A DNA stretch of 64,000 nucleotides from Flavobacterium nackdongense (GTDB taxonomy: Bacteria; Bacteroidota; Bacteroidia; Flavobacteriales; Flavobacteriaceae). Below the pieces are notes generated by a model, which saw only the letters and a list, made by a program, of their open reading frames with translations, had not been told where the DNA came from and did not search any database. Shown here piece by piece: positions 8,075 to 19,333 of this stretch (the stretch's first letter is position 1; every line of letters starts with the position of its first letter). The translations under genes were made by a program, and so were the position numbers. The stretch is taken from NCBI RefSeq assembly GCF_004355225.1, contig NZ_CP037933.1, forward strand, positions 496,001 to 560,000, given 5' to 3'.

Positions 8075-9127
8075 ATGGCAAAAATCACTGACTCATTAAT
8101 TGAGCTCACTAAATTAGAAAATTTAGATAAAATAAAAAATGCTGTTTTAGAAATTAAGAATGATATATCAAACCTTAAGGCAGATAAATATGGAGTACTG
8201 AAAATAGAACAGAATGGAGCTACTATCCATGTCAATGCACAATTCATTAATAACGAGTTTGCTCAAATATTAGAAACCAAAACAATTGAAAGGACGAAAT
8301 ATTATATTCAACGCTTAGTAAAATCCTTAACAGAAATAAAGACTAGTAAGTTAAATGATATAAACTTGCGTTTATGGAAACAATATGATGATATTTTAAC
8401 CGATAGTTTATGGATAATAGATAAAAGAGATAAATCGGGTGCTCACGCTGCGAGCTATTGGGGGAATTTTGTACCACAAATCCCAAATCAATTTTTAAGA
8501 CGATATACAAAAAAAGGAGAATGGGTACTTGATACTTTTCTTGGCAGTGGAACTACTTTGATTGAAAGTAAACGACTTGGTAGAAATGGTATAGGAATTG
8601 AAATAAATCCACAAGTTATTGATCTAGCTACAAAAAATATATCAAAAGAAAAAAAACAATTTGACAATCGAACTGAAATTATTAATGCTGATTGCACTGT
8701 TTTATCATATGAGGAGACATTAAAAAAGATTGGTGTTAAATCTGTTCAGTTTTTAATTATGCATCCACCATATTGGGATATTATAAAATTTAGCGATAAT
8801 CCTAATGATATTTCAAATGAAAAAAGTTTAGAGGGTTTTTTATCAAAAATGGGAAATCTTATTGAGCAATCATACAAAGTACTAGATAAAGGAAGATATT
8901 GTGCATTAGTCATCGCGGATAAATATTCTGATGGAGAGTTGATACCTCTTGGGTTTTACACAATGCAAGAGTTTTTAAAAAGAGGATATAAACTTAAAGC
9001 AACAATTGTAAAAAACTTTGAAGATACTAAAGGCAAAACTAATCAAAAAGAATTGTGGAGATACCGAGCTTTAGTAGGCGGTCTATATATTTTTAAACAC
9101 GAATATATTTTTCTTTTTAAAAAATAG
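8075..9127 (+). CDS. Site-specific N6/N4 DNA methyltransferase without a partner nuclease
   Basis: The protein has 350 residues. Its C-terminal two-thirds is an amino-methyltransferase. The SAM-binding motif I VLDTFLGSGTTLIES lies at residues 151-165 and the catalytic motif HPPYWD at 230-235. HPPY is a variant of the usual DPPY/SPPY. The motif order (X/I before IV) is not that of the beta class. About 120 N-terminal residues are predicted helical and have no recognisable family. It is separated from the RM operon by 126 bases, so it may have its own promoter. It could be an orphan modification enzyme, the remains of a second RM system, or a second protective methylase. Whether it methylates adenine or cytosine N4 cannot be settled from sequence. 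Confidence 0.85.
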   Translation: MAKITDSLIELTKLENLDKIKNAVLEIKNDISNLKADKYGVLKIEQNGATIHVNAQFINNEFAQILETKTIERTKYYIQRLVKSLTEIKTSKLNDINLRLWKQYDDILTDSLWIIDKRDKSGAHAASYWGNFVPQIPNQFLRRYTKKGEWVLDTFLGSGTTLIESKRLGRNGIGIEINPQVIDLATKNISKEKKQFDNRTEIINADCTVLSYEETLKKIGVKSVQFLIMHPPYWDIIKFSDNPNDISNEKSLEGFLSKMGNLIEQSYKVLDKGRYCALVIADKYSDGELIPLGFYTMQEFLKRGYKLKATIVKNFEDTKGKTNQKELWRYRALVGGLYIFKHEYIFLFKK

Positions 9128-9363
9128 AATCATTTTCTTTTATGATTTTTGCATTGCTAATAAATTATTTAGACTGTTAGTCTATTCTATTTTTTTTTAT
9201 TTGTCATCTTTGATAAAATATAAACGGATAACTATCGGGATCAACCACCGGATAAAAATAAAAGCACATAGGCTTTAGCCAAATGCAACATCTTTTTGGC
9301 TAAAGCCATTGCTGCATTTCCTTTAATTCCTCCAGCTAAAGCCGAAGGCAAAGGAATAAAGTT
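9128..9363. repeat. Intergenic region with three nested hairpins
   Basis: GGCTTTAGCC (9271-9280) pairs perfectly with GGCTAAAGCC (9298-9307). AAATGCA (9281-9287) can pair instead with TGCATTT (9313-9319). CTTTAATTCCT near 9320 pairs with AGGAATAAAG near 9351. The hairpins lie between the ends of two converging genes, so they may help terminate transcription, but no clear U-tract is present. No gene is seen here. Confidence 0.5.
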
Positions 9364-10908
9364 TTATCTATTATTCAATTTCGCCTTCTCCTTGATAATA
9401 TCGCTTATTTTTCGGTTATCGATTTTGCTTTCGAGCCAAGAAATAATATCGAGGTAGAGAAATGCTCTCTTCTCGTAGGTGTTTTTTTCTAGTTCGACGA
9501 AACGCTCTTTTACTTTAATGAATTCTTTTTTGATGTCTGTTGGATAAATAGTGCTTAATTTTTTCAAAAAGCGAATGATTTCCTTTTGTACTTCGTGTAA
9601 ATCATTCATTTTGATTAGAAATTTATAGGTACTCACCAACTGATTTTCTAAATTGAAATCTTTGCCAGATTCATAATGCGCAATCAGGCACAACAATCGG
9701 GCGAAGCAAGCCAAATCTTCTCGAACATACAAGTTTTTGTTATTGATGATTTTTTCGAGATAAAACACACATTCATTGTATTTTTCGTTACCAAAATAAA
9801 TACAGGCAATTTTGTAGTAAAACAACATTTCGTGATGCTCGTCCAAATGTTCGTTATGCAAATTTATTTTATCTAAAACTTCTGGAATCAGGTATTCTGC
9901 TTCGGCAAAAGTTCCTTCGAGAATGTGATAATTGAGTTTGTTATTGTATAAATATAGGAACGACAACGAAGTAATGTTATCGTTAACCGGAAACTGAGGA
10001 TCGTTGATGGTTTCTTCCAGCATTTCGAGGTATTTCTTGAAATTGCTCTTGTATTTTAGCATAAATAACGACTCTAATAAATAGTGATTTCCTTTTAAGA
10101 AAAATACCGGATTGAGGAAAATCATATTTCTATTGTCATAAAAAAGAGTAACCCATTTGTGCGAAAATTTATAACAGGCCAAAAAGTCTTGAACTAAAAA
10201 ACTGCGCCACAAATTGGCATTAAAATACCAATACCGTTCTCTGAAACCGTATTTCTTTTCGTCGAATTTAGAAATGTGTTTCTTGAAATAATCATCGATA
10301 TAGTTGTATTCTTCATCGCTGCGCACATAACCCGTTTTCAGCATGATACCGTACAATTGCAGCGACAAATTCGATAGCTTGCTCGAAATCGTGTTTTTAT
10401 AATTCAATTCTTTGGCTTGAATGACCAATTCATCGGCACGACCTTGAATACTTCGGGTGATGTATTGCGATTCGATTAGTTTTTCGAACTCGACAATTTC
10501 ATACGCCATGTATTTTTCATCGTTTTCCAGTGCAATTTGTTTGGTTTTATCCAAGATTTTCAAACTTTGCTTGTACAAGCCTTTGTTGTACAGAATAGTA
10601 GCAAAATCGATTTGCTCTCTTAATTGATAGCGAACATTTTGGCTTGGAATATTCAACCGAATACTCACCAAAATTTGTTTGTACAAATAGGATTTGAGGT
10701 TGGATAGTTGTATTTTTTTAATCACCCCGCTTTTCAGGATATTTTTCTCGTCATAGACTTCTGACTTGTCTAAAATATTAAACAATTCGATGAATTTGGT
10801 ATTGGAACTTGTTTCCAAACGACTGGCAAAAATCTTAAATTGTCTCTTTTCAGACTTCGAAAGGGATTTTATTAATACAAATAAGGAATCTTTTTGATGG
10901 TTAGCCAT
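9364..10908 (-). CDS. Conserved hypothetical helical-repeat protein
   Basis: This 514-residue protein is of a kind I associate with Flavobacteriia, but its function is unknown to me. The N-terminus (KDSLFVLIKSLSKSEKRQFK) is basic and helical. The rest is predicted alpha-helical throughout, with spacing suggestive of TPR-like pairs (for example LYKQSLKILDKTKQIALEND and NEKYNECVFYLEKIINNK). There is no signal peptide or membrane segment, so it is probably a cytoplasmic scaffold. Its last 27 codons have a duplicate at 976-1059. The 3' end of this gene is therefore the apparent boundary of the inserted segment to its left. Confidence 0.75.
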   Translation of the reverse strand: MANHQKDSLFVLIKSLSKSEKRQFKIFASRLETSSNTKFIELFNILDKSEVYDEKNILKSGVIKKIQLSNLKSYLYKQILVSIRLNIPSQNVRYQLREQIDFATILYNKGLYKQSLKILDKTKQIALENDEKYMAYEIVEFEKLIESQYITRSIQGRADELVIQAKELNYKNTISSKLSNLSLQLYGIMLKTGYVRSDEEYNYIDDYFKKHISKFDEKKYGFRERYWYFNANLWRSFLVQDFLACYKFSHKWVTLFYDNRNMIFLNPVFFLKGNHYLLESLFMLKYKSNFKKYLEMLEETINDPQFPVNDNITSLSFLYLYNNKLNYHILEGTFAEAEYLIPEVLDKINLHNEHLDEHHEMLFYYKIACIYFGNEKYNECVFYLEKIINNKNLYVREDLACFARLLCLIAHYESGKDFNLENQLVSTYKFLIKMNDLHEVQKEIIRFLKKLSTIYPTDIKKEFIKVKERFVELEKNTYEKRAFLYLDIISWLESKIDNRKISDIIKEKAKLNNR

Positions 10909-11019
10909 TGTAAAATATAATGTTGTAATAAGTTGTTTATAAGTAGTTTATAATGTAATTACAGGTCTTATAAACAGTATAATTTTGAAAAATGATTTTT
11001 ATAATATACAATCAAAATC

Positions 11020-11027
11020 TATTTTTG
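11020..11027 (+). promoter_or_regulatory. Possible -7 element upstream of leuA
   Basis: TATTTTTG fits the TAnnTTTG -7 box of Bacteroidota. The expected -33 position carries only TTTT (10997-11000), a weak match. It lies about 150 bases before the leuA ATG, which implies a leader of roughly 140 nt. That leader includes a small inverted repeat ATTGGT/ACCAAT and the 18-bp word at 11124. Whether the leader regulates the operon is unknown. Confidence 0.4.
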
Positions 11028-11066
11028 TTCAAAGTTGTGAAATTACATTAAATATTTTAAATATGA

Positions 11067-12353
<1,287 letters not shown>

Positions 12354-12367
12354 TAATTAAAACAAGA

Positions 12368-14041
12368 ATGGAATTAAATAAATATAGCAAGACCATAACT
12401 CAAGATATTACTCAACCTGCTGCACAGGCTATGTTGTATGGAATAGGATTAACCGAAGAGGATTTGAACAAAGCGCAAGTAGGAATTGTAAGTATGGGTT
12501 ATGAAGGGAATACCTGTAATATGCACTTGAATGATTTGGCCAAAGATGTTAAAAAAGGAGTTTGGGCTGCCGATTTAGTAGGACTAATTTTCAATACCAT
12601 CGGAGTAAGTGATGGAATTTCGAACGGAACGGAAGGCATGCGTTTTTCATTAGTTTCCCGTGATGTCATTGCCGATTCTATCGAAACGGTAATGGGAGCG
12701 CAGTGGTATGACGCTATGATTGCCATTCCGGGTTGCGACAAAAATATGCCTGGAGCATTGATTGCAATGGGAAGAGTGAACCGTCCTGCCATTATGGTCT
12801 ATGGAGGAACAATAAACTCTGGTCGATGGAAAGGCGAACACCTTAATATCGTTTCTGCATTCGAAGCTTTAGGAAAAAAATTCAAAAATGCCATTTCGGA
12901 TGAAGATTTCAAAGGGGTAATCAAAAATTCTTGCCCGGGTCCAGGGGCTTGTGGCGGAATGTACACAGCAAACACTATGGCATCGGCTATCGAAGCTTTA
13001 GGGATGAGTTTGCCGTACAGCTCATCCAATCCGGCGGTCAGTCAAGATAAACTCAAAGAGTGTGACGATGCTGGAAAAGCCATCAGAAGATTATTAGAAA
13101 AAGATATCAAACCTAGAGACATCATGACTCGTAAAGCTTTCGAAAATGCCATCACTATTGTGGCGGTTTTGGGAGGTTCGACCAATGCGGTGATGCACTT
13201 GATCGCTATGGCGCATTCGGTTGATATCGAAATTACTTTGGATGATTTTCAAAATATAAGCGATAAAACACCTGTTTTAGCCGATTTGAAACCAAGTGGA
13301 AAATTCATGATGGAGGATTTACACGCCGTTGGAGGTGTTCCCGCCGTTATGAAATACCTATTGAAAGAAGGCTATATTCACGGAGATTGTTTGACCGTAA
13401 CCGGAAAAACTGTGGCTGAAAATTTAGCATCTGTACCCGATTTAGAAAAAGGTCAAGAAATTGTTCAAGAAGTAAAAAATGCACTGAAATCAACAGGAAA
13501 CATCCAAATATTATACGGAAATCTTGCTACTGAAGGCTGTGTGGCCAAAATTAGCGGAAAAGAAGGCGAATATTTTGAAGGAACCGCTGTAGTTTTCGAG
13601 AGTGAATTTGAGGTTATTCCAGGACTTGAAAAAGGAATGGTCAAACCAGGCGATGTCGTCGTCATCAGGTATTGCGGTCCAAAAGGCGGCCCAGGAATGC
13701 CAGAAATGCTAAAACCTACTTCCGCCATTATGGGTGCTGGTTTAGGTGATAAAGTGGCTTTGATTACCGATGGCAGATTTTCAGGAGGTTCACACGGTTT
13801 CGTAGTAGGACATATCACACCAGAAGCTTATGATGGGGGCGGAATTGCACTCATCGAAAATGGAGATATCATAACAATTGATGCTGTAAAAAACACGATC
13901 AATCTGAAAATTCCTGATGCAGAATATGCTGAAAGATTAGCCAATTGGGTGCAACCGGATTTGAAAGCAACAAAAGGAGTATTGCTTAAATATGCCAGAT
14001 CGGTTTCTAGCGCCTCGACAGGTTGTGTAACTGATAAGTAA
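12368..14041 (+). CDS. ilvD: Dihydroxy-acid dehydratase
   Basis: It dehydrates 2,3-dihydroxy-isovalerate and -methylvalerate to the 2-oxo acids, the third common step of valine and isoleucine synthesis. The 557-residue length is standard. Three cysteines sit where Fe-S ligands are expected: Cys50 in GNTCNMH, Cys123 in PGCDKNMPG and Cys195 in [15 protein letters not shown]. The C-terminal IlvD/Edd segment [20 protein letters not shown] is intact. The cofactor should be a [2Fe-2S] or [4Fe-4S] cluster. It lies directly after leuA and is followed by a 130-base gap before ilvB. Confidence 0.96.
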   Translation: MELNKYSKTITQDITQPAAQAMLYGIGLTEEDLNKAQVGIVSMGYEGNTCNMHLNDLAKDVKKGVWAADLVGLIFNTIGVSDGISNGTEGMRFSLVSRDVIADSIETVMGAQWYDAMIAIPGCDKNMPGALIAMGRVNRPAIMVYGGTINSGRWKGEHLNIVSAFEALGKKFKNAISDEDFKGVIKNSCPGPGACGGMYTANTMASAIEALGMSLPYSSSNPAVSQDKLKECDDAGKAIRRLLEKDIKPRDIMTRKAFENAITIVAVLGGSTNAVMHLIAMAHSVDIEITLDDFQNISDKTPVLADLKPSGKFMMEDLHAVGGVPAVMKYLLKEGYIHGDCLTVTGKTVAENLASVPDLEKGQEIVQEVKNALKSTGNIQILYGNLATEGCVAKISGKEGEYFEGTAVVFESEFEVIPGLEKGMVKPGDVVVIRYCGPKGGPGMPEMLKPTSAIMGAGLGDKVALITDGRFSGGSHGFVVGHITPEAYDGGGIALIENGDIITIDAVKNTINLKIPDAEYAERLANWVQPDLKATKGVLLKYARSVSSASTGCVTDK

Positions 14042-14171
14042 AGACTCTAACCCTCGCAGGGGGAAATGAGTAACAAATAAAAATAATATTCGAAAATAAT
14101 TATATCCACCTTTGCTAGTATCGGCTTCCTTTCCTTTGGTAAGGGTTGGGGTGAGGAATAAAAATTAAAAA

Positions 14172-15866
14172 ATGGAAAATACTAAAATATCAGGCGCTGA
14201 AGCGGTTATACGATGTTTACTCGAAGAAGGAGTGGACTTGATTTATGGCTATCCCGGTGGTGCCATTATGCCCGTTTACGACGAATTATATAAATTTAAA
14301 GAAGAATTGCACCACGTTTTAGTACGTCACGAACAAGGTGCAACCCACGCCGCTCAAGGCTACGCAAGAGCAACCGGAAAAGTAGGAGTAGCCATAGCAA
14401 CTTCGGGACCGGGAGCCACCAATTTAGTCACTGGAATTGCCGATGCGCAAATCGATTCTACTCCAATGGTTTGCATCACAGGTCAAGTGGGTAAACATTT
14501 ATTAGGTTCTGATGCGTTTCAGGAAACAGATATTATCGGGATTTCGACTCCGGTAACTAAGTGGAATTACCAAATCACCGAGGCTTCTGAAATTCCAGAA
14601 ATAATCGCCAAAGCTTTTTTTATTGCCAAATCAGGTCGTCCAGGTCCAGTGTTGATTGATATTACAAAAAATGCGCAATTTGACTTGATGGACTTTAGTT
14701 ATAAAAAATGTACCTCCATCAGAAGCTACACCCCAAAACCAACTTTAAATCTTGATAAAGTGGCCGAAGCTGCTGCATTAATCAATAATGCCAAAAAACC
14801 GTACATTATTTTTGGTCAAGGTATTATTTTGGGTGAAGCAGAAGCAGAATTAAAAGAATTAATAGAAAAATCTGGAATTCCAGCCGCTTGGACTATTTTG
14901 GGACTTTCAGCTTTACCAACAGACCATCCTTTGAATGTGGGAATGCTTGGAATGCACGGAAACTATGGTCCCAATTTACTAACCAATGAATGTGATGTAT
15001 TAATCGCTTTGGGAATGCGTTTCGATGATAGGGTCACCGGTAATCTTGCGACTTATGCCAAACAAGCCAAAGTAATTCATTTCGAAATTGATCCTGCCGA
15101 AGTCGACAAAAACGTTAAGACTACCGTTGCAGTTTTAGCCGATGTGAAAGAATCGCTACAAGCCTTGATTCCGATGATCGAAAACAAGACACACGAAGCG
15201 TGGCACAACGAGTTTAAAGCGTATTACAAAATTGAATTCGAAGCCGTAATCAACGAAGAACTTGCACCTACAAAAGGAGGGATTTCTATGGGAGAAACCA
15301 TTGAAATGATCAACAAACACTCGAAAGGAGATGCCATTATAGTACCAGATGTTGGACAACACCAAATGTTTGCTTGCCGTTATGCCAAATTCAATTCATC
15401 CAAAAGTATGATCAATTCCGGTGGATTAGGTACAATGGGATTTTCATTGCCGGCTGCAATAGGCGCCAAAATGGGAAGACCAGACCGCGAAGTTGTGGCT
15501 ATTATTGGTGATGGTGGTTTTCAAATGACCATTCAGGAGTTGGGAACTATTTTCCAAACCAAAGTGGCAGTAAAAATTGTGGTGCTGAACAATGAATTTT
15601 TAGGAATGGTGCGTCAATGGCAAGAATTGTTTTTCGATAGCCGTTATGCCTCAACAGTAATGACCAATCCTAATTTTGTAGCCATCGCTGAAGGCTATCA
15701 TATACAATCCAAAAAAGTCGTGAATCGTGAAGATTTGGATGCAGCTGTAGCCGAAATGCTCGCTTCAAAAGACTCTTACTTCCTAGAAGTAATGATTGAA
15801 AAAGAAAACAATGTATTTCCTATGATTCCAACAGGAGCTTCGGTTTCGGAAATGCGATTATCATAA
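14172..15866 (+). CDS. ilvB: Acetolactate synthase, large subunit
   Basis: This is the catalytic subunit that joins two pyruvates, or pyruvate and 2-oxobutyrate, to acetohydroxy acids using thiamine diphosphate, FAD and Mg. It has 564 residues in three domains. The N-terminal PYR domain has the ThDP-activating Glu54 in VRHEQGATHAAQGYARATG. A central FAD/Rossmann-like domain follows (about 190-330). The C-terminal PP domain carries the ThDP motif GDGGFQMTIQELGTIFQ through LNNEFLGMVRQWQ. The 130-base spacer from ilvD contains short imperfect palindromes only. It pairs with the regulatory subunit encoded next. Confidence 0.96.
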   Translation: MENTKISGAEAVIRCLLEEGVDLIYGYPGGAIMPVYDELYKFKEELHHVLVRHEQGATHAAQGYARATGKVGVAIATSGPGATNLVTGIADAQIDSTPMVCITGQVGKHLLGSDAFQETDIIGISTPVTKWNYQITEASEIPEIIAKAFFIAKSGRPGPVLIDITKNAQFDLMDFSYKKCTSIRSYTPKPTLNLDKVAEAAALINNAKKPYIIFGQGIILGEAEAELKELIEKSGIPAAWTILGLSALPTDHPLNVGMLGMHGNYGPNLLTNECDVLIALGMRFDDRVTGNLATYAKQAKVIHFEIDPAEVDKNVKTTVAVLADVKESLQALIPMIENKTHEAWHNEFKAYYKIEFEAVINEELAPTKGGISMGETIEMINKHSKGDAIIVPDVGQHQMFACRYAKFNSSKSMINSGGLGTMGFSLPAAIGAKMGRPDREVVAIIGDGGFQMTIQELGTIFQTKVAVKIVVLNNEFLGMVRQWQELFFDSRYASTVMTNPNFVAIAEGYHIQSKKVVNREDLDAAVAEMLASKDSYFLEVMIEKENNVFPMIPTGASVSEMRLS

Positions 15867-15949
15867 AAATAGTTTAAGGTTTAAGGTTTAAAGTTGTTTG
15901 AACATTTTTAAACTTTAAACAACTTTAAACAACATTAAACAATTAATAA
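15867..15949. repeat. Imperfect inverted and tandem repeat between ilvB and ilvN
   Basis: The spacer is built of TTTAAGG/TTTAAAG units. GTTTAAAGTTGTTT is followed by its near-complement AAACAACTTTAAAC and a further copy. A transcript could fold into an A/U-rich hairpin here. It lies between two genes whose products form one enzyme, so it might set the subunit ratio, but that is a guess. Confidence 0.5.
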
Positions 15950-16471
15950 ATGGAAAATAAAATATTCACCATTTCGGTGTATTCAGAAAACAACGTTGGC
16001 CTACTCAACCGAATATCAGGAATATTCTTGAAACGCCACATCAATATATTGAGTTTAAATGTATCCGAATCTGAAATCGAAAATGTTTCCAGATTCATTA
16101 TTGTAGTGAAAACTACCGAAAAATGGGTACAAAATATCGTGGGTCAAATCGAAAAACAAATCGAAGTAATCAAAGCTTTCTATCATATCGATGAAGAAAC
16201 CATTTTCTTAGAAAGTGCCATCTTCAAAATTGAATCTAGCCTATTATTCGACGAAAGACAAATCCAGAACATAATCAAAGAAAGTCACTCTGAAATTGTG
16301 ACCGTTTCCAGAGACTTTTTTGTGATTTCAAAATCCGGAAAACGTTCCGAAATCAATGAATTATACGACAAGTTGAAACCTTATGGCATCATGCAATTTG
16401 TGCGTTCTGGTAGAATATCAGTTTCTAAAGAAAAAATGGAAGTGACCACTTTATTAGAAGATCTTAAATAG
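15950..16471 (+). CDS. ilvN: Acetolactate synthase, small (regulatory) subunit
   Basis: The 173-residue protein begins with an ACT domain. FTISVYSENNVGLLNRISGI leads into FLKRHINILSLNVSESEIEN, the usual valine-binding beta-alpha-beta layout. The C-terminal half (about 80-173) matches the second domain of bacterial IlvN/IlvH. It should bind and activate the IlvB subunit and confer valine feedback inhibition. The family commonly has 160-180 residues, so it is complete. Confidence 0.93.
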   Translation: MENKIFTISVYSENNVGLLNRISGIFLKRHINILSLNVSESEIENVSRFIIVVKTTEKWVQNIVGQIEKQIEVIKAFYHIDEETIFLESAIFKIESSLLFDERQIQNIIKESHSEIVTVSRDFFVISKSGKRSEINELYDKLKPYGIMQFVRSGRISVSKEKMEVTTLLEDLK

Positions 16472-16563
16472 GCTTGAGTCCCGACCGCTATCGGGAGCAG
16501 CTTTTGGAAAAGCATAACTTTAAATACTAAAATAGAAATCATACAATTATTAAACACTAAAAA

Positions 16564-18036
16564 ATGGCAAATTATTTCAATTCATTACCACTTAGATTAC
16601 AATTAGAACAATTAGGCGTTTGCGAATTTATGGATCAATCCGAATTTGCAGAGGGAATAGAGGCACTTAAAGAAAAAAAAGTAGTCATTGTAGGTTGCGG
16701 AGCTCAAGGTTTGAATCAAGGTTTGAACATGAGAGATTCTGGCTTAGATATTTCGTATGCTTTGCGTGCCGAAGCGATTGCTCAAAAAAGAGCCTCGTTT
16801 ATGAATGCTGCTGATAACGGTTTCAAAGTAGGAACTTATGAAGAACTAATTCCAACAGCGGATTTGGTTTGCAATCTTACCCCAGACAAACAACATACTG
16901 CCGTGGTGGGTGCCATTATGCCTTTGATGAAAAAAGGTTCTACATTGGCTTATTCTCACGGTTTCAATATCGTTGAGGAAGGAATGCAAATCCGTAAAGA
17001 CATTACAGTAATTATGTGCGCGCCTAAATGCCCAGGTTCTGAGGTTCGTGAAGAGTACAAAAGAGGTTTTGGCGTACCCACTTTAATCGCCGTTCACCCT
17101 GAAAATGATCCAGATGGAGTAGGTTTGGCTCAAGCCAAAGCATACGCTGTAGCAACAGGCGGACACAGAGCAGGCGTATTGCGTTCTTCCTTTGTAGCCG
17201 AAGTAAAATCAGATTTAATGGGAGAACAAACCATTCTTTGTGGTTTATTGCAAACAGGTTCCATCTTGTGTTTTGACAAAATGGTTGCTGAAGGTGTTGA
17301 CGCTGGATATGCTTCTAAATTAATCCAATACGGATGGGAAACAATCACCGAAGGATTGAAATATGGTGGAATCACCAATATGATGGACCGTCTATCGAAT
17401 CCTGCAAAAATTACTGCGTTTAAAGTTTCAGAAGAATTAAAAGATATCATGCGTCCATTATTCCAAAAACATATGGACGATATTATTTCAGGTGAATTTT
17501 CTAAAACAATGATGGAAGATTGGGCTAATGATGATAAAAACCTTTTGACTTGGAGAGCTGCAACTGGAGCCACAAATTTTGAAAAAACACCCGCAGGTGA
17601 TTTTGAAATCTCTGAGCAAGAATATTATGACAACGGAGTTTTGATGGTGGCTATGGTAAAAGCAGGTGTAGAATTGGCTTTCGAAGCGATGACTGATTCA
17701 GGAATAATAGAAGAATCTGCCTATTACGAATCATTGCACGAAACTCCGCTTATTGCTAATACTATTGCAAGAAAAAAATTATTCGAAATGAACCGAGTAA
17801 TTTCGGATACAGCAGAGTACGGATGTTATTTGTTCGATCACGCTTGTAAGCCGTTAATTGCAGAATATGTGAAAAATGCTCCAAATAATCTTGTGGGCCG
17901 CCCATTTAGTGACGGAAATAATGGTGTGGACAACAAAGAATTAATTGAAGTGAATTACATCATCAGAAATCATCCCGTCGAAGAAGTGGGAGCTTGGTTG
18001 AGAGAATCCATGACGGCGATGAAAAAAATTGTGTAA
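16564..18036 (+). CDS. ilvC: Ketol-acid reductoisomerase, class II
   Basis: It isomerises and reduces acetohydroxy acids with NADPH and Mg. The 490 residues match the long class II form found in enterobacteria and Bacteroidota, with a duplicated knotted C-terminal domain. The Rossmann motif is [21 protein letters not shown] (residues about 40-60). Metal-site segments such as [10 protein letters not shown] and EVNYI are present. It ends the operon and is followed by a strong terminator at 18088-18124. The 92-base gap before it contains a small hairpin, TCCCGA/TCGGGA. Confidence 0.96.
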   Translation: MANYFNSLPLRLQLEQLGVCEFMDQSEFAEGIEALKEKKVVIVGCGAQGLNQGLNMRDSGLDISYALRAEAIAQKRASFMNAADNGFKVGTYEELIPTADLVCNLTPDKQHTAVVGAIMPLMKKGSTLAYSHGFNIVEEGMQIRKDITVIMCAPKCPGSEVREEYKRGFGVPTLIAVHPENDPDGVGLAQAKAYAVATGGHRAGVLRSSFVAEVKSDLMGEQTILCGLLQTGSILCFDKMVAEGVDAGYASKLIQYGWETITEGLKYGGITNMMDRLSNPAKITAFKVSEELKDIMRPLFQKHMDDIISGEFSKTMMEDWANDDKNLLTWRAATGATNFEKTPAGDFEISEQEYYDNGVLMVAMVKAGVELAFEAMTDSGIIEESAYYESLHETPLIANTIARKKLFEMNRVISDTAEYGCYLFDHACKPLIAEYVKNAPNNLVGRPFSDGNNGVDNKELIEVNYIIRNHPVEEVGAWLRESMTAMKKIV

Positions 18037-18087
18037 GATTGACATAAGAAACTCACTTCCCGTAGCGGAAAACAAGAGCAACTAAAA

Positions 18088-18124
18088 TTAAAAGCGAGAT
18101 AGAATTTCTATTTCGCTTTTTTTG
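18088..18124 (+). terminator. Rho-independent terminator after ilvC
   Basis: AAAGCGAGATAGAA (18091-18104) pairs with TTCTATTTCGCTTT (18105-18118) with one G-U pair, and a run of T follows. It lies 55 bases after the ilvC stop and just before the next cluster, so it separates the amino-acid operon from the lipid cluster. Confidence 0.85.
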
Positions 18125-18178
18125 TTTATCAAGAATTGCTCCTATTTAAGGATAAATATTTATTACCTTAGCAATTGT

Positions 18179-19309
18179 ATGAAAACAATTGTCGATGCCG
18201 TAGTTATAGGAGGAGGGCTTGCGGGCCTTACTAGTGCCATACATTTGTCAAAGTCAGGCTATACAGTAATCTTGATTGAAAAAAATGAATATCCAAAACA
18301 TAAAGTTTGCGGGGAATACATTTCCAATGAAATTTTACCGTATTTCCAATGGTTGGGCGTTGATATTTACAGCTTAAATCCATCTAAAATTTCTAAAATC
18401 GAATTTTCTACCCTTAACGGTAAAACAATTTTTGGAAAGCTACCACTTGGCGGCTTTGGAGTTAGCCGGTACAACTTAGATTACTATTTATATCAAAAAG
18501 CCATTGAAAACGGTTGTCAAATCCTACACGAAAGCGTTGAAAACATTCAATTTAAAGAAGACGTGTTCACCATTATAACCAGTAATACTTTGGAATTCAG
18601 GTCCAAAATTGTGCTCGGAGCTTTTGGCAAACGGTCTAATTTGGATCTAAAACTAAATCGAAATTTCATTCAAAAAAAAGCACCTTGGTTGGCGGTAAAA
18701 GCCCATTATTCTGGAGATTTTTCAGATGATTTAGTCGGATTACATAATTTTGAAGGTGGCTATTGTGGCGTTTCAAAAGTAGAAAACAATACCGTAAACA
18801 TTTGCTATCTAGTCGATTATAAAAGCTTTAAGAAATACAAGAATATTGAAGAATTCCAATCCAATGTACTGCACAAAAATCCGCATTTGAAAACTATTTT
18901 CGAAAACTGTGCGCTCCTTTTTGAAAAACCATTGACGATCAGCCAAGTCTCTTTCGAGAAAAAAGTGGCAGTCGAAAATCATATTTTGATGATTGGTGAC
19001 ACCGCCGGATTAATTCATCCTTTGTGTGGCAACGGAATGGCGATGGCTATTCATAGTGCTAAGATCGCTGCTGAATTGGTTATCGATTTTATGGAACATA
19101 AAATTATTAATCGAAAAAAATTAGAAGAAAAATACACACAAGAATGGAATACCCATTTCAAAAGTAGACTCACGATGGGGCGTTTTTTGTCTAAAATTTT
19201 ACAATCAGAAAAATTAACGATATTTCTGATGCATTTTTTGACTATATTTCCATCATTATTGCCCAAAATTATAAAAAAGACTCACGGCAAGCCTATTCCA
19301 TTGCAATAA
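18179..19309 (+). CDS. FAD-dependent oxidoreductase, geranylgeranyl-reductase-like hydroxylase
   Basis: The 376-residue flavoprotein begins with a dinucleotide-binding fold, VVIGGGLAGLTSAIHLSKSG (residues about 8-27), followed by LIEKNEYPKHKVCGEYIS. The second FAD motif MIGDTAGLIHPLCGNGMAMA occurs near residue 275. This arrangement is shared by geranylgeranyl reductases and aromatic-ring hydroxylases. I start it at ATG 18179, because the longer frame begins with a TTG inside the terminator region. It is first in a seven-gene run that includes a methyltransferase and a type III polyketide synthase. This fits oxidation of a phenolic lipid ring to a quinol or quinone, by analogy with the srsABC genes of Streptomyces. 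The exact substrate is not known. Confidence 0.82.
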   Translation: MKTIVDAVVIGGGLAGLTSAIHLSKSGYTVILIEKNEYPKHKVCGEYISNEILPYFQWLGVDIYSLNPSKISKIEFSTLNGKTIFGKLPLGGFGVSRYNLDYYLYQKAIENGCQILHESVENIQFKEDVFTIITSNTLEFRSKIVLGAFGKRSNLDLKLNRNFIQKKAPWLAVKAHYSGDFSDDLVGLHNFEGGYCGVSKVENNTVNICYLVDYKSFKKYKNIEEFQSNVLHKNPHLKTIFENCALLFEKPLTISQVSFEKKVAVENHILMIGDTAGLIHPLCGNGMAMAIHSAKIAAELVIDFMEHKIINRKKLEEKYTQEWNTHFKSRLTMGRFLSKILQSEKLTIFLMHFLTIFPSLLPKIIKKTHGKPIPLQ

Positions 19310-19333
19310 CAATGAAAAATCAATTTCAATTAG

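Noticed and set aside
18122..18178. N-terminal extension of the flavoprotein gene
   Set aside because: The codon at 18122 is TTG inside the terminator T-run. The ATG at 18179 leads straight into the FAD-binding motif.
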